A stretch of 64,000 nt of DNA. Origin: Lentisphaerae bacterium GWF2_49_21. Its GTDB lineage: Bacteria; Verrucomicrobiota; Lentisphaeria; Victivallales; GWF2-50-93. The notes under the pieces are model-generated. The model had not been told where the DNA came from, did not search any database, and saw only the letters and a program-made list of their open reading frames with translations. The DNA lies in the NCBI GenBank assembly GCA_001804805.1, contig MHBH01000052.1, positions 29,419 to 93,418 of the forward strand, given 5' to 3'. The position numbers and the translations under genes are program-made. Positions 42,937 through 52,337 of this stretch are shown here, one piece after another; the first letter of the stretch is position 1; every line of letters starts with the position of its first letter.

Positions 42937-43968
42937 GTCTTTAGTTGCATAATTATGGAATTCGCGGACACCAGTCCCCCATGCAGAAATTTTGTTCCAG
43001 GGATGTTCAGCCAATTTACTGACAGTTTCTATAACTTCTTCGTCTCCAGTATCTTCTGAAGCAAGGCTAAGGAAAAATGTCGCTTTTGATGGAGAAAATT
43101 CATTGATCTGGGGCCAATTCCATTTTTTACTACCCAGATAAAAGGGGAGCATCCATTTTATTGCTGGCAGAATGCCGCGCCCGTCAGGAGTTTTCCAATT
43201 CCATAAATCAATTTCCAGTTTACGGGCGAGTCTTGATAAGATGGAAAAACCTGTAAGGTTGAATGTGCAATAGGACATGGAAAGAGTGCGTGCAAGTTCA
43301 TGAGACTGTCGTCCATCCGGTTCTATCTGTGTGCTAATTCGAGGGAAAACATGTTTTTCAATATGGGCACGTGCAATTTTTTCCTGTTCGCAAAAGATTG
43401 CAAAACAGGCGACTTGAACATCATACCAGGTACCATGGTTGTTGAATTCCTGTGATTCCTTTCGCCCATGATCGCTTTCAAGGAACCATTCAAGATATGA
43501 TTCAACCCATTTTTTCAGGTCTTTTAGATCATTTTGAGTCCAAAAGGCATTGAAAGGCAAATGTGTGACCGAATCCAAGATATGGCAGAGGTTCATGGTG
43601 TCAATAAGCCCCAAGCCCCTCCCTTCGCATTTTCCAGGGATGTACTGGGCATATTGGAGATGGGGATTCATCTTCGTAGAAGATTCTAGGAACCAGCAGC
43701 GTAAAAGCCTTCCGGCATGATTTGCAGGAATTACATTGCCTGAGATAAAGTGTTGAATTGTCAGACAGGAAATAGCATCACAAAGACATTCAAATCGGGC
43801 ACGATCTGTATTGTAATGTTCCGGATTGGTTTCTCCATCTCTACGGATGTAGGGTAAACCATCCGGTTTATTTGGATCCGGCCACCAGTATGGTGCTAAG
43901 CTAAGATAGTCATTTTTACAACCACTGGGAGGAAGACTTATCTTATCAATCACACTTATCTTGTTCAA
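42931..43968 (-). CDS. PL5/alginate-lyase-like protein with unclear 5' end
   Basis: The conserved alginate lyase family motifs are present: SLAPYWWPDPNKPDGLPYIRRDGETNPEHYN, NNHGTWYDVQ (with the catalytic Asn-His pair) and GRQSHELARTLSMSYC. Such enzymes cleave mannuronate-rich polysaccharide. The frame stays open upstream of the TTG at 43968 (as ...ESWNKFKNELSQ...YLKLNKISVIDK) to a stop at 44107-44109, and that part also looks family-like, but contains no ATG, GTG or TTG before the stop. A signal peptide is missing. The gene may therefore be a 5'-disrupted pseudogene, or use the TTG. The position beside STAS gives no functional hint. Confidence 0.72.
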   Translation of the reverse strand: MNKISVIDKISLPPSGCKNDYLSLAPYWWPDPNKPDGLPYIRRDGETNPEHYNTDRARFECLCDAISCLTIQHFISGNVIPANHAGRLLRCWFLESSTKMNPHLQYAQYIPGKCEGRGLGLIDTMNLCHILDSVTHLPFNAFWTQNDLKDLKKWVESYLEWFLESDHGRKESQEFNNHGTWYDVQVACFAIFCEQEKIARAHIEKHVFPRISTQIEPDGRQSHELARTLSMSYCTFNLTGFSILSRLARKLEIDLWNWKTPDGRGILPAIKWMLPFYLGSKKWNWPQINEFSPSKATFFLSLASEDTGDEEVIETVSKLAEHPWNKISAWGTGVREFHNYATKDK

Positions 43969-44174
43969 TTTAAGATAGTTATTACATTCCCTATCAAGGT
44001 ATTCCGAGCTTTTTCTATTTTGTGACAGTTCATTCTTGAATTTATTCCAAGATTCCAGAGTTGTTATTAAAGTTCTTATTGGAGCCTCTATTTTGTGACG
44101 ATAACCTTATGGAGCATAATTGAGCTCAAAAATGATATATGACAGATATTATACGTTAGAGTGACGGGTTAATA

Positions 44175-44675
44175 TCAGTCCTTTTTATCTTCTTTGGTCA
44201 GGTCTTTTTTGACAAAATCTACGACATTTTGGAATTTTGGGATATTTTGCTGGTCCACTTCCATAAGAGTTTCATGGGCTTGAAGGACAGTTTCAGCTTT
44301 TTCTTTCTTGTCTGATGAAGAAACGGCATCCACCCATCTTTGCTGAGATTCTATTTCTGAGGAAGTGGTATAGTTGAATATTTTTTGAAGTCCCAGTCCA
44401 TTGAGAAGTTTCTTATTGTTTTCACTGGCATTGACTATATTTGTCAGGAAACCGATTTTCTTTGTTTTCAGTCCGATCAGAGCGAGTATCCCCATAAATG
44501 TACTATCCATTCCCACGCATTCTGACAAATCAATGAATATACCCTTGCAGTCATGTTCATCAATACTGCTGGCAAAATTGCGCAGGGTAGGGCTGCATTC
44601 GAAATTGGCCCTTCCTTCCACCTTGATATGGTATTTGCCATTCTCTCTGGCTATAAGTACTTTTGCCTGCTTCAT
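44175..44675 (-). CDS. STAS-domain (anti-anti-sigma-like) protein
   Basis: About 166 residues. The N-terminal ~110 residues have a STAS-like fold: YHIKVEGRANFECSPTLRNF, then GIFIDLSECVGMDSTFMGILALIG with the Asp-Ser that is phosphorylated in SpoIIAA-like proteins. The C-terminal ~50 residues are charged (SSSDKKEKAETVLQ...KKDLTKEDKKD), which is unusual. The stop is 3 bp after the alaS stop region, in the same direction. No kinase/phosphatase partner is in the window. Confidence 0.86.
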   Translation of the reverse strand: MKQAKVLIARENGKYHIKVEGRANFECSPTLRNFASSIDEHDCKGIFIDLSECVGMDSTFMGILALIGLKTKKIGFLTNIVNASENNKKLLNGLGLQKIFNYTTSSEIESQQRWVDAVSSSDKKEKAETVLQAHETLMEVDQQNIPKFQNVVDFVKKDLTKEDKKD

Positions 44676-44678
44676 TGA

Positions 44679-46454
44679 TTATTTAGTAAGTACTGCTTTT
44701 ATGCGTCTCACTCCCTGGCTTGAACTTTCTTCCTTTAAAATTTTGAAATTCCCAAGCTTTAAGGTGTTATCTGCATGAGGCCCTCCGCAGATCTCCCTGC
44801 TAAAATCTCCAATGCTATACATCTTTACCTTATCCCCATATCTCTCAACAAACAAGCCTATAGCACCCTTGGACTTAGCGTCTTCAACCGTAGTCTCCTC
44901 GCATTTTATGTCAATTGACTTCTTAATTATCTCATTTACAAGGATTTCTACCTTGGCAAGCTGTTCAGGTGTCATCTTTTCCGGATGTGAGAAATCAAAA
45001 CGGAGTCTTTCCGCCGTTATATTCGAACCTTTCTGGGATACGTGTAATCCAAGGACCCTTCTAAGGGACTCATGGAGGAGATGTGTAGCTGTATGAAGAT
45101 TGGTCGTCATTTCGGAATTGTCAGCTAATCCTCCTTTGAATTTCTGCTCGGCCCCTTGTCTGGAAAGCTCTTGGTGCTTCTGATATGCCTTGTCAAAACC
45201 CTCCTTATCAACGGAAAAACCTTTCTCCTTAGCCATTTCCTCAGTGAGTTCCAATGGGAATCCATATGTTTCATACAGATAGAAGGCATTTTTCCCGCTT
45301 ATCACTTTGTGTGCAATATGTGGAGGAACTTTACCAATAAGTTTTTCGAATTCCTTGATTCCCTTTTCAAGGGTCTTTTCAAACATATCTTCTTCATTGC
45401 TAAGGGCTTCATAGATTTTACCGCTATTGGCCCCAAGTTCAGGATATACGTCGGAATAATTATCAACCACCTTTTCAGCGACTAGATGGGTAAAACGGCA
45501 ATCTATTCCAAGTTTGCGGCCTTCACGTATAGATCGTCTTATCAAACGACGGAGGACATAAGACTGATCAACATTTCCAGGAACAACTCCGTCGGCTATG
45601 ATAAAGGTCGAAGCACGAAGATGATCGGCGATGATTCTTTTTGAACGTTCTAAATTTTCTCCAGATATTTTCCTGAGTTCCATTATCTTGTCAAAAAGCG
45701 GCTGGAAAAGTTCAGTTTCATAACAGCTTTTCTTTCCTTGGAGTATGGAGGTTACACGTTCAACTCCCATTCCAGTATCGACGTTCTGCTGGGAAAGAGG
45801 TTCATAAGTCCCACTTTCGGTCTTGTTATACTGCATAAATACGTCATTCCAAATTTCAACCCAGCGTTTGTCGTCGGGTGTAAAAACAGCTGGAATTTCA
45901 TTTTCCGGTCCAGTCCAGAAAAACATCTCGGTATCAGGTCCACAAGGTCCAGTCTGTCCAGCCGGGCCCCACCAGTTGTCTTTTTTCGGCCTTTTTGATA
46001 TTCGATTATCCTTAAATCCAAGCCTGTTCCAGTGATTGTAGGCTTCTTCGTCGAAAGGGGCGTCCGAGTCCCCTTCAAAGACTGTAACAGCCAGTTTGTC
46101 CATTGGAAGATTAAGCCATTTTGGGCTTGTCAGGAATTCAAAACTGAACTCAATTGCGTCCTTCTTGAAGTAATCACCAAGAGACCAGTTGCCCAGCATC
46201 TCAAAGAAAGTCAGGTGTACGGGATCTCCTACTTCATCAATGTCTCCGGTACGTATGCACTTCTGGAAATTTACAAGTCGTTGACCATTAGGATGTTTGT
46301 GTCCAAGCAGGAATGGTACAAGAGGATGCATCCCTGCGGTGGTAAAAAGAACCGTGGGATCGTTTTCAGGTACGAGAGGGGCGCTGCCGATTACAGAGTG
46401 TCCTTTTGAAACGAAGAAGTCAAGGTATTTTTTCCTAAGTTCTTTTGCCTTCAT
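44679..46454 (-). CDS. alaS: Alanyl-tRNA synthetase without C-terminal domains
   Basis: The start is the ATG at 46454 (MKAKELRKKYLDFF), giving 591 residues. The class II catalytic core (GHSVIGSAPLVPENDPTVLFTTAGMHP), the editing domain with HTATHLLHESL and the SICGGPHADN-type CGGPH motif are all present. A normal AlaRS has about 870 residues; the DHHA1/C-Ala region (about 280 residues) after the editing domain is absent, the protein ending at RIKAVLTK. It charges tRNA-Ala with alanine and probably edits. The ORF can be extended to 46502, which is an unlikely start. Confidence 0.93.
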   Translation of the reverse strand: MKAKELRKKYLDFFVSKGHSVIGSAPLVPENDPTVLFTTAGMHPLVPFLLGHKHPNGQRLVNFQKCIRTGDIDEVGDPVHLTFFEMLGNWSLGDYFKKDAIEFSFEFLTSPKWLNLPMDKLAVTVFEGDSDAPFDEEAYNHWNRLGFKDNRISKRPKKDNWWGPAGQTGPCGPDTEMFFWTGPENEIPAVFTPDDKRWVEIWNDVFMQYNKTESGTYEPLSQQNVDTGMGVERVTSILQGKKSCYETELFQPLFDKIMELRKISGENLERSKRIIADHLRASTFIIADGVVPGNVDQSYVLRRLIRRSIREGRKLGIDCRFTHLVAEKVVDNYSDVYPELGANSGKIYEALSNEEDMFEKTLEKGIKEFEKLIGKVPPHIAHKVISGKNAFYLYETYGFPLELTEEMAKEKGFSVDKEGFDKAYQKHQELSRQGAEQKFKGGLADNSEMTTNLHTATHLLHESLRRVLGLHVSQKGSNITAERLRFDFSHPEKMTPEQLAKVEILVNEIIKKSIDIKCEETTVEDAKSKGAIGLFVERYGDKVKMYSIGDFSREICGGPHADNTLKLGNFKILKEESSSQGVRRIKAVLTK

Positions 46455-46634
46455 GACTGATTTAATTCCATATGTTGAAAAATTAGAGATTCCGATGAAC
46501 AAATAAAGCCCGAAAAGATAGTCATCATTCAGGTCAAAATCAAGCTTGGATAATTTTTCGCCAAATGAAAGAATATAATTGCGGAATACGGAATGAACGT
46601 TATAGTAGGGTGAAAATTTTCAAACAGGTGCCTG

Positions 46635-47786
46635 ATGAAAGACATTTACAAGTGGAAGGACAAGAGGGAAAAGAGAGCAATTCTCGCCTTTGAAGATGGT
46701 ACATTGTTCAGAGGATATTCCATTGGAGCCCCAGTCGACATGGAAGGAGAGGTTGTTTTCAACACCGGCATGACCGGATATCAGGAGATTCTAAGCGATC
46801 CATCCTATGCTGGACAGTTTGTGACAATGACCTATACCCAGATTGGAAATACGGGGATAAACCAGGAGGACATGGAATCCAGGAAGTTCTTCGCAAACGG
46901 ATTCATAATCCATGAACTCAATGAAGTCAGCAACTGGAGGGCGAAGGAAACTCTTACAGAATCCCTGGTAAGGCATAATATTCCCGGAATAGCAGGAGTT
47001 GATACACGTACAATAACCAGCAAGATCCGGAATTCTGGGACAATGAAGGCGTATATGTGCTGCAGTGGAAAGATCTCTCCGGAAAAAGCTATTGACAAGG
47101 CCAAGGTATGGAAAGGGCTCGACAATCAGGATTATGCTTCAAAAGTTTCCTGTGAAAAACCGTATCATTGGGATGCCGAAGGGAAGATAACAAAATCCTG
47201 GGGTATTTGCTCATCACTTCCTAAAATTGAATTCAAAGTCGTAGCCTACGATTTCGGAATTAAGTGGAACATCCTCCGTTCTTTAAGATTGAATGGAATT
47301 GATGTTACTGTGGTTCCGGCAAAAACCAGCGCTTCCGATGTCCTGAAGAAAAAGCCTGATGGAGTTTTTCTGTCTAATGGTCCTGCGGATCCTGCGGCTG
47401 TATCATATGCAATAGAATCATCGAAGAAACTTTTAGGCAAAGTTCCAATAATGGGTATATGCCTTGGGCACCAGATTCTTGGAATAGCCTGCGGTGGTGA
47501 GAGAATCAGGCTTAAATTTGGGCATCACGGCTGCAATCATCCAGTAAAACGCCTTGAAAACGAGAGCGTAGAAATAACATCACAGAACCATAACTTCGCT
47601 ATAAAGGAAGATTCTCTTCCGTCAACAGTGGAAGTGACTCACATAAATCTAAATGACAATACAATTGAAGGACTTAGGCACAGGAAAGAACCGATGTTCG
47701 CTGTCCAATACCATCCCGAAGCTTCTCCTGGCCCTCATGATCCCAGATATCTTTTCAATCAGTTCAAGGAACTAATGAAAAGATAG
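46635..47786 (+). CDS. carA: Carbamoyl-phosphate synthase small subunit
   Basis: The 383-residue glutaminase subunit starts arginine and pyrimidine synthesis with CarB (not in this window). N-terminal domain: AILAFEDGTLFRGYSIGA and VVFNTGMTGYQEILSDPSY; middle: GIAGVDTRTIT; the C-terminal class I amidotransferase has the catalytic Cys in MGICLGHQILG near 277 and HPEASPGPHD with the His/Glu. Divergent from alaS by about 180 bp. CAGGTG lies before the start. Confidence 0.97.
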   Translation: MKDIYKWKDKREKRAILAFEDGTLFRGYSIGAPVDMEGEVVFNTGMTGYQEILSDPSYAGQFVTMTYTQIGNTGINQEDMESRKFFANGFIIHELNEVSNWRAKETLTESLVRHNIPGIAGVDTRTITSKIRNSGTMKAYMCCSGKISPEKAIDKAKVWKGLDNQDYASKVSCEKPYHWDAEGKITKSWGICSSLPKIEFKVVAYDFGIKWNILRSLRLNGIDVTVVPAKTSASDVLKKKPDGVFLSNGPADPAAVSYAIESSKKLLGKVPIMGICLGHQILGIACGGERIRLKFGHHGCNHPVKRLENESVEITSQNHNFAIKEDSLPSTVEVTHINLNDNTIEGLRHRKEPMFAVQYHPEASPGPHDPRYLFNQFKELMKR

Positions 47787-47818
47787 TTTTTGTAAAGAAA
47801 ACCAGTTCTAGGATATCT

Positions 47819-49861
47819 TTATTTGGTTTCTGGAGCCGGTTCTGTCTTAACTTCTGTCTTGACCTCTGGTTTCGGCTCAACTTTCGCAGGTTCCCTGTAG
47901 CCATCAACATCGGATGCAAGATCCTTGCGCTGCCATGCCTTCACGTAGTCGACCACGTAGTCGACAGGCAGCTTGGAATCATCAACGGCGTTGTTGTCCC
48001 AGCCACCAGTTGTAACCTCAAATATGAAGTGTGAAGGGACAGTGGATATCCTGTCTGCTTCCCATCTTGCAATTTCCCTTCCGTTGCTGTAGTAGATCAC
48101 TTTTCCAGGAATCCATAGCATTCCGCATGTTATGAATCCATCCTTGTCGGGCTGGACATATATATTTCCGGTTCCGGTCTGCTTGTGTTCCTTCCCATAT
48201 CCATCCCAGTGGAAGGCGATATTGTGGCGGTAAGGCCCCCAGCGGGTAAGATGTTCCATTATGTCAAATTCCATAGCGCCGTCTCCGGTATTGGCACGTT
48301 TCCACTGAGGTCCTGCGGCTGCTCCGCGGTCGGGCATCATCCAGAAAGTTGGCCATAATCCAGGAGCAACGGGAAGCTTCACCCTTGCCTCAAAATATCC
48401 ATATCGCTGGACCCATTTGCCATAGCTGTCAAGATAACCGCAGGCATAGTCGGACTCATTGCTTCCGGAGAGGTTCTGGGGCTTCTTTTCGTTAGGATCA
48501 TCATTATGGAATCCACGCTTCTTCTCGAACTTGAATTTTACAACTCCATTGCCAAGTATGAGGTTGTCTTTGGTCCAATGTGATTTCTTGTCCCAATAGT
48601 TAGGACCGTAGATGTTCCACTTCTTCATATCTATCTCTTTCCCATCAAACTCTTCGTCAAAGGTCATTGTCCAGTCTCCTTCCACAGGAGGACGCTTGCC
48701 AAGCCATTCTGGAAGTACTGCAACACCGACGGTGGCGACGATTGACTTCACCGTAAATGCCGCATCCGATGAATGGTCTGCGGAAATCTTTATGCCTGAC
48801 ACGGCGTCGCTGCCAAATTTCGTTCCGGTTCCCTTTACAGGATCCCAGCTTGTCTTGTTCCCGCTGTTCGGAATGCCCGTCCAGATATTGGTTGGGGCGA
48901 ATGGAACTATCATTTCATGTTCGGCTCCAGCCGCGATTGGTGAGGGAGCAATTATCAGATCGCTTGGTCCGCCATTGCTTGACAGCTGAATTTTTGGAGT
49001 TATTGGAGAAGTTCCTTCATTCTTGATCTTAAAACGGATTTCGTTCGCACTGCTAAGATCCCAGCAACCTGCGGGAAGCTTCAGGGATACCGATTGCTCT
49101 CCTTTTCCAGGCATTACAACCTTAAGTGCACCATCAGCTATAGAACCTTGGACACCCTTGGCATCGACCTGTGGTAAAGCTTGCCCTGTAACGCTAGTAC
49201 CAAGGATGACTCCGTCCTTCGGTTTGATTCTAAATGTTTTCGGATCAACCGGTGGTTTCTCTCCTGCAGGTCCTGCAGCTATAAACGATTCGAGGCGTAT
49301 TATAGACTCTTTGCCGACTTTACCAGTAAATAGAAGCACATTTACTATTGCCGAAGGATTTAGCGCATAACCAGGCTTCTGTCCATACTGATAACCAAAA
49401 ATTAACTTTATAACTTTGGTTTCACCCGGCTTGAGATTGGCCTGTTCAGTGTTCCAAGGATTATCCTTCCAATCACCGGCATTGTCAATCCTCAAGGCAA
49501 CAAGCATAGGATTCTGTCCTATGTTGCTTACCTGCGCCTCAACATGCCCGAATGCTGAGAGATCCCATTTTCCCCCTTCGGGCTTTATTTCGAGTCCGGG
49601 ATAACCGGTCGGACCAGGCTTGAACGTAACATCAAGAACCTTCCCTTTTTCTCCGTCTGCAATCTTGAATTCGACCTGTGATTCACTTTGGTTTGCAGGT
49701 TTTATCCTTGTCTCTATTCCTGATGCCGAGAAATCAATCATTTGCTTTATCTTACCGTCATCAGCGCCAAATGCTCCAAATGAGAGTAAGCTATTAAGGG
49801 TGAATCCAATAATAGCAAAGGAGTTAAGGCGGCAAGGAAACGATTTGAGGGTTAGATTCAT
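47819..49861 (-). CDS. Secreted GH16 endo-glycosidase with N-terminal beta-rich domains
   Basis: About 680 residues. An N-terminal signal peptide (FAIIGFTLNSLLSFGAFGA) is followed by two beta-rich, carbohydrate-binding-like parts (about 30-200 and 200-390). The GH16 catalytic domain (about 415-655) begins WTMTFDEEFDGKEIDMKKWN and has the catalytic motif EFDIMEH (two Glu) near 528. The tail is Lys/Glu/Pro-rich. GH16 enzymes cut beta-glucans, agar, carrageenan or porphyran; the substrate is undecided here. It is an extracellular or cell-surface polysaccharidase. Start: ATG at 49861 with GAGG upstream, not 49888. Confidence 0.87.
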   Translation of the reverse strand: MNLTLKSFPCRLNSFAIIGFTLNSLLSFGAFGADDGKIKQMIDFSASGIETRIKPANQSESQVEFKIADGEKGKVLDVTFKPGPTGYPGLEIKPEGGKWDLSAFGHVEAQVSNIGQNPMLVALRIDNAGDWKDNPWNTEQANLKPGETKVIKLIFGYQYGQKPGYALNPSAIVNVLLFTGKVGKESIIRLESFIAAGPAGEKPPVDPKTFRIKPKDGVILGTSVTGQALPQVDAKGVQGSIADGALKVVMPGKGEQSVSLKLPAGCWDLSSANEIRFKIKNEGTSPITPKIQLSSNGGPSDLIIAPSPIAAGAEHEMIVPFAPTNIWTGIPNSGNKTSWDPVKGTGTKFGSDAVSGIKISADHSSDAAFTVKSIVATVGVAVLPEWLGKRPPVEGDWTMTFDEEFDGKEIDMKKWNIYGPNYWDKKSHWTKDNLILGNGVVKFKFEKKRGFHNDDPNEKKPQNLSGSNESDYACGYLDSYGKWVQRYGYFEARVKLPVAPGLWPTFWMMPDRGAAAGPQWKRANTGDGAMEFDIMEHLTRWGPYRHNIAFHWDGYGKEHKQTGTGNIYVQPDKDGFITCGMLWIPGKVIYYSNGREIARWEADRISTVPSHFIFEVTTGGWDNNAVDDSKLPVDYVVDYVKAWQRKDLASDVDGYREPAKVEPKPEVKTEVKTEPAPETK

Positions 49862-50115
49862 ATTGATCCTCTTTTGTTTTCTAAACATGAGAAATACATA
49901 TTTTCCAGACCTTAATATTATCGTTAATATTATTATTTCAAGAGTTGGGGTATAAAAAGGGGGGAAATAATTTAGATATTTAGAATTAGTTGTTTTGGTA
50001 GAATAGTATCGGCGTACTCCAAAATCTCTTTTCCATTATCTCCAAGCCAGGGCTTTTGATTCGTAAAAAGCATGTTATTATTAAATATTTACCATATTGT
50101 AAAACAATAATTATC

Positions 50116-52329
50116 ATGAAGAAGCTCAAGGATATCCCGGAGTATCAGTTCGAGATTAATCCATCCCTTACGGTGTTAGTGGGGCTATTGGGGGGTATTC
50201 TGCCATTTGCTTTAAATCCTGAAATCAGAATTTGGAACGTTTTAATAATCCTATTACTTTCCATGGTGCTCTCAAGTGTGCTTATTAATAAAAAAACATG
50301 CATCAAAACAGGTATTTTCGTATCAATTGGAGTCATAGTGTCATTGCTTTCTGTGAACCTTTCTGAGAAGCATTATGATTCAATGCTGCCGGACAGGAAC
50401 TGCGGAGCGATAGTGCTTGCTGAGGTTAATGATACAACTTGTTCATCCTCTGAGGAATCAGAGTGGATGTCACAGCCGTATTTACTGAAGGTAAAAGTTA
50501 GGAAATTCAAATACTCCAAGTCTGATGAATGGAAGGAAACTGAAGGTATATCAGATGTTATTCTTCCTAAAGATTGTCCAAGAATTGGTTATGGTGACAC
50601 GATACATATGGAAGGAGCCTTTATTCTGCCTAAACCCCCTATTTTCAAAGGGGATTATGATTTTAAGAGATATCTTCTTTCTAACAAGATAAGGCGAATA
50701 TATGAGGCTCGTGCTTGCGAGGTGATCCGCAAGCCTGGAAGATACAATATATATCATAAAATTCTTGTTTTCAGAGACTTCCTGATGAATAAAAGTGTTA
50801 AAGGGATGGAAAATCTCGAGAACAAGAAGATTACTGCCGCAATAGTTTTCGGTTGCCGGCAGGGATTGAGCATGGAAGACCGTAAAAACTTCACTAGAAG
50901 CGGAACAATCCATGTTTTTTCAATCAGTGGACTTCATGTTGGTATAATAGCAGTAATGCTCTTCTGGATGTTCAAATGGCTTCCTTTCCGACTCAGACAT
51001 CTAATAATTCCAATTGCAATATTCATCTATGTTTTTACTACAGGAATGACTCCTCCGGCTGTCAGGGCTTTTCTCATGATAGGCGTATGGTGTATTCAAA
51101 GGGCTTTTCTTTATCCTTCTTCATCTCTTAATTCTGTCTTTCTCGCGGCAGCTATAATCCTGTTCTTCAATCCTTTTTCTATTCTAGACATAGGATTCCA
51201 ATTTTCATTCATAGTTGCTGGATTTTTAGTTCTTTCATGGAATAATTCAGAAAGATGGATTTCCTCCCTTTTGGAGAAATCAAGATGGATTCCAAATCTA
51301 GGTGGATTTGCTTATTTGACATTTAAAAACAGATTTACTGTCAATCTGGCAAGATCGATCATGACAAGCTTCATAGCTTGGCTTGCTGGTGCAGGACTGA
51401 GCCTTATTTACCAGGGATTATTCATTCCGGTGTCAATTCTTGTCAATTTCGCAATAATACCCTTCGTATCATTGTTTTTTGCCTCTATCATCTTCAAACT
51501 GATCTTTTCTCCATTATGGATTCTTGCGAATTACGCAAATTATCCCGTAGAATTATCCCTTGATATAATTAAGAAGGCCAGTGAAATCGGCGCAGATTTC
51601 GGTACCTTGTGCCTTGCAAGGCCCTCTCTGATAGCTGTAATTGTATTTTATACGTTCTTGGTAATTCTTGTAGTAACTGAGAGAAGAAGATATTTTCTTG
51701 TTTCAGCATCTGTAATTGTCCTTATAATCAGCATATGGCTTCATAAGGGAATTTCCAGTTCCGGCTCTATATATGTTCTTCATGGCGGACAGAGCCAGGA
51801 ACCAGTAGTGGCAATATGCCCTCCTGGAAATACACGGTCTTTATTAGTCAATTCAGGCTCAAGTGATACGGCAAGGTCAATTATCAATCTTCTCACGGTG
51901 AAAGGGGTGGATTCTACAGATACGCTTCTTGTCTGCGAGGCTCGCAGGGAATTCTGCGAAGCTTCTTCGCGTCTAATAGCAGGTAAGAACATAAGACATC
52001 TCATGATTTCAGACAAGTTCAGGAAAAGCTGGTTTTCCAAGAAAGCAGTTGAGGCGGCAGTGGCCTCAGGATGTGAAACAAGTTTAATTTCCATCACAGC
52101 CGGGGAATTCCATTGCAAGGACGGAGTATCCTTTTCAATAAAAAAGAATGGAAATTATTCGGATGATTATCATATAGGATATGTCATTCCGGAATTAAAT
52201 CTGCATATCAGGATTATTAATTCCATGCCGGGACTAAAAAGAATTGAGATGCGGACATCAGACTCCAATAATATTGTCTTGGAGAACATGAACACCAACA
52301 TCCCGTGCCTTAAGGAAATACAGTTATAA
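50116..52329 (+). CDS. comEC: ComEC/Rec2-family DNA uptake channel with degenerate C-terminal domain
   Basis: About 737 residues. N-terminal DUF4131-like part with two membrane segments, then the OB-like region, then the ComEC core with the motif FSISGLHVGIIAVML near 270 and a further ~8 membrane segments (GMTPPAVRAFLMIGVW, IGFQFSF). The protein should form the inner-membrane channel for DNA uptake. The C-terminal domain, which in most ComEC is a metallo-beta-lactamase with HxHxDH, here has SLLVNSGSSDTARSII and VCEARREFCEASSRLIAG at that position with no histidine motif. Start: ATG at 50116 (MKKLKD). Confidence 0.88.
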   Translation: MKKLKDIPEYQFEINPSLTVLVGLLGGILPFALNPEIRIWNVLIILLLSMVLSSVLINKKTCIKTGIFVSIGVIVSLLSVNLSEKHYDSMLPDRNCGAIVLAEVNDTTCSSSEESEWMSQPYLLKVKVRKFKYSKSDEWKETEGISDVILPKDCPRIGYGDTIHMEGAFILPKPPIFKGDYDFKRYLLSNKIRRIYEARACEVIRKPGRYNIYHKILVFRDFLMNKSVKGMENLENKKITAAIVFGCRQGLSMEDRKNFTRSGTIHVFSISGLHVGIIAVMLFWMFKWLPFRLRHLIIPIAIFIYVFTTGMTPPAVRAFLMIGVWCIQRAFLYPSSSLNSVFLAAAIILFFNPFSILDIGFQFSFIVAGFLVLSWNNSERWISSLLEKSRWIPNLGGFAYLTFKNRFTVNLARSIMTSFIAWLAGAGLSLIYQGLFIPVSILVNFAIIPFVSLFFASIIFKLIFSPLWILANYANYPVELSLDIIKKASEIGADFGTLCLARPSLIAVIVFYTFLVILVVTERRRYFLVSASVIVLIISIWLHKGISSSGSIYVLHGGQSQEPVVAICPPGNTRSLLVNSGSSDTARSIINLLTVKGVDSTDTLLVCEARREFCEASSRLIAGKNIRHLMISDKFRKSWFSKKAVEAAVASGCETSLISITAGEFHCKDGVSFSIKKNGNYSDDYHIGYVIPELNLHIRIINSMPGLKRIEMRTSDSNNIVLENMNTNIPCLKEIQL

Positions 52330-52337
52330 AGGCTTTC

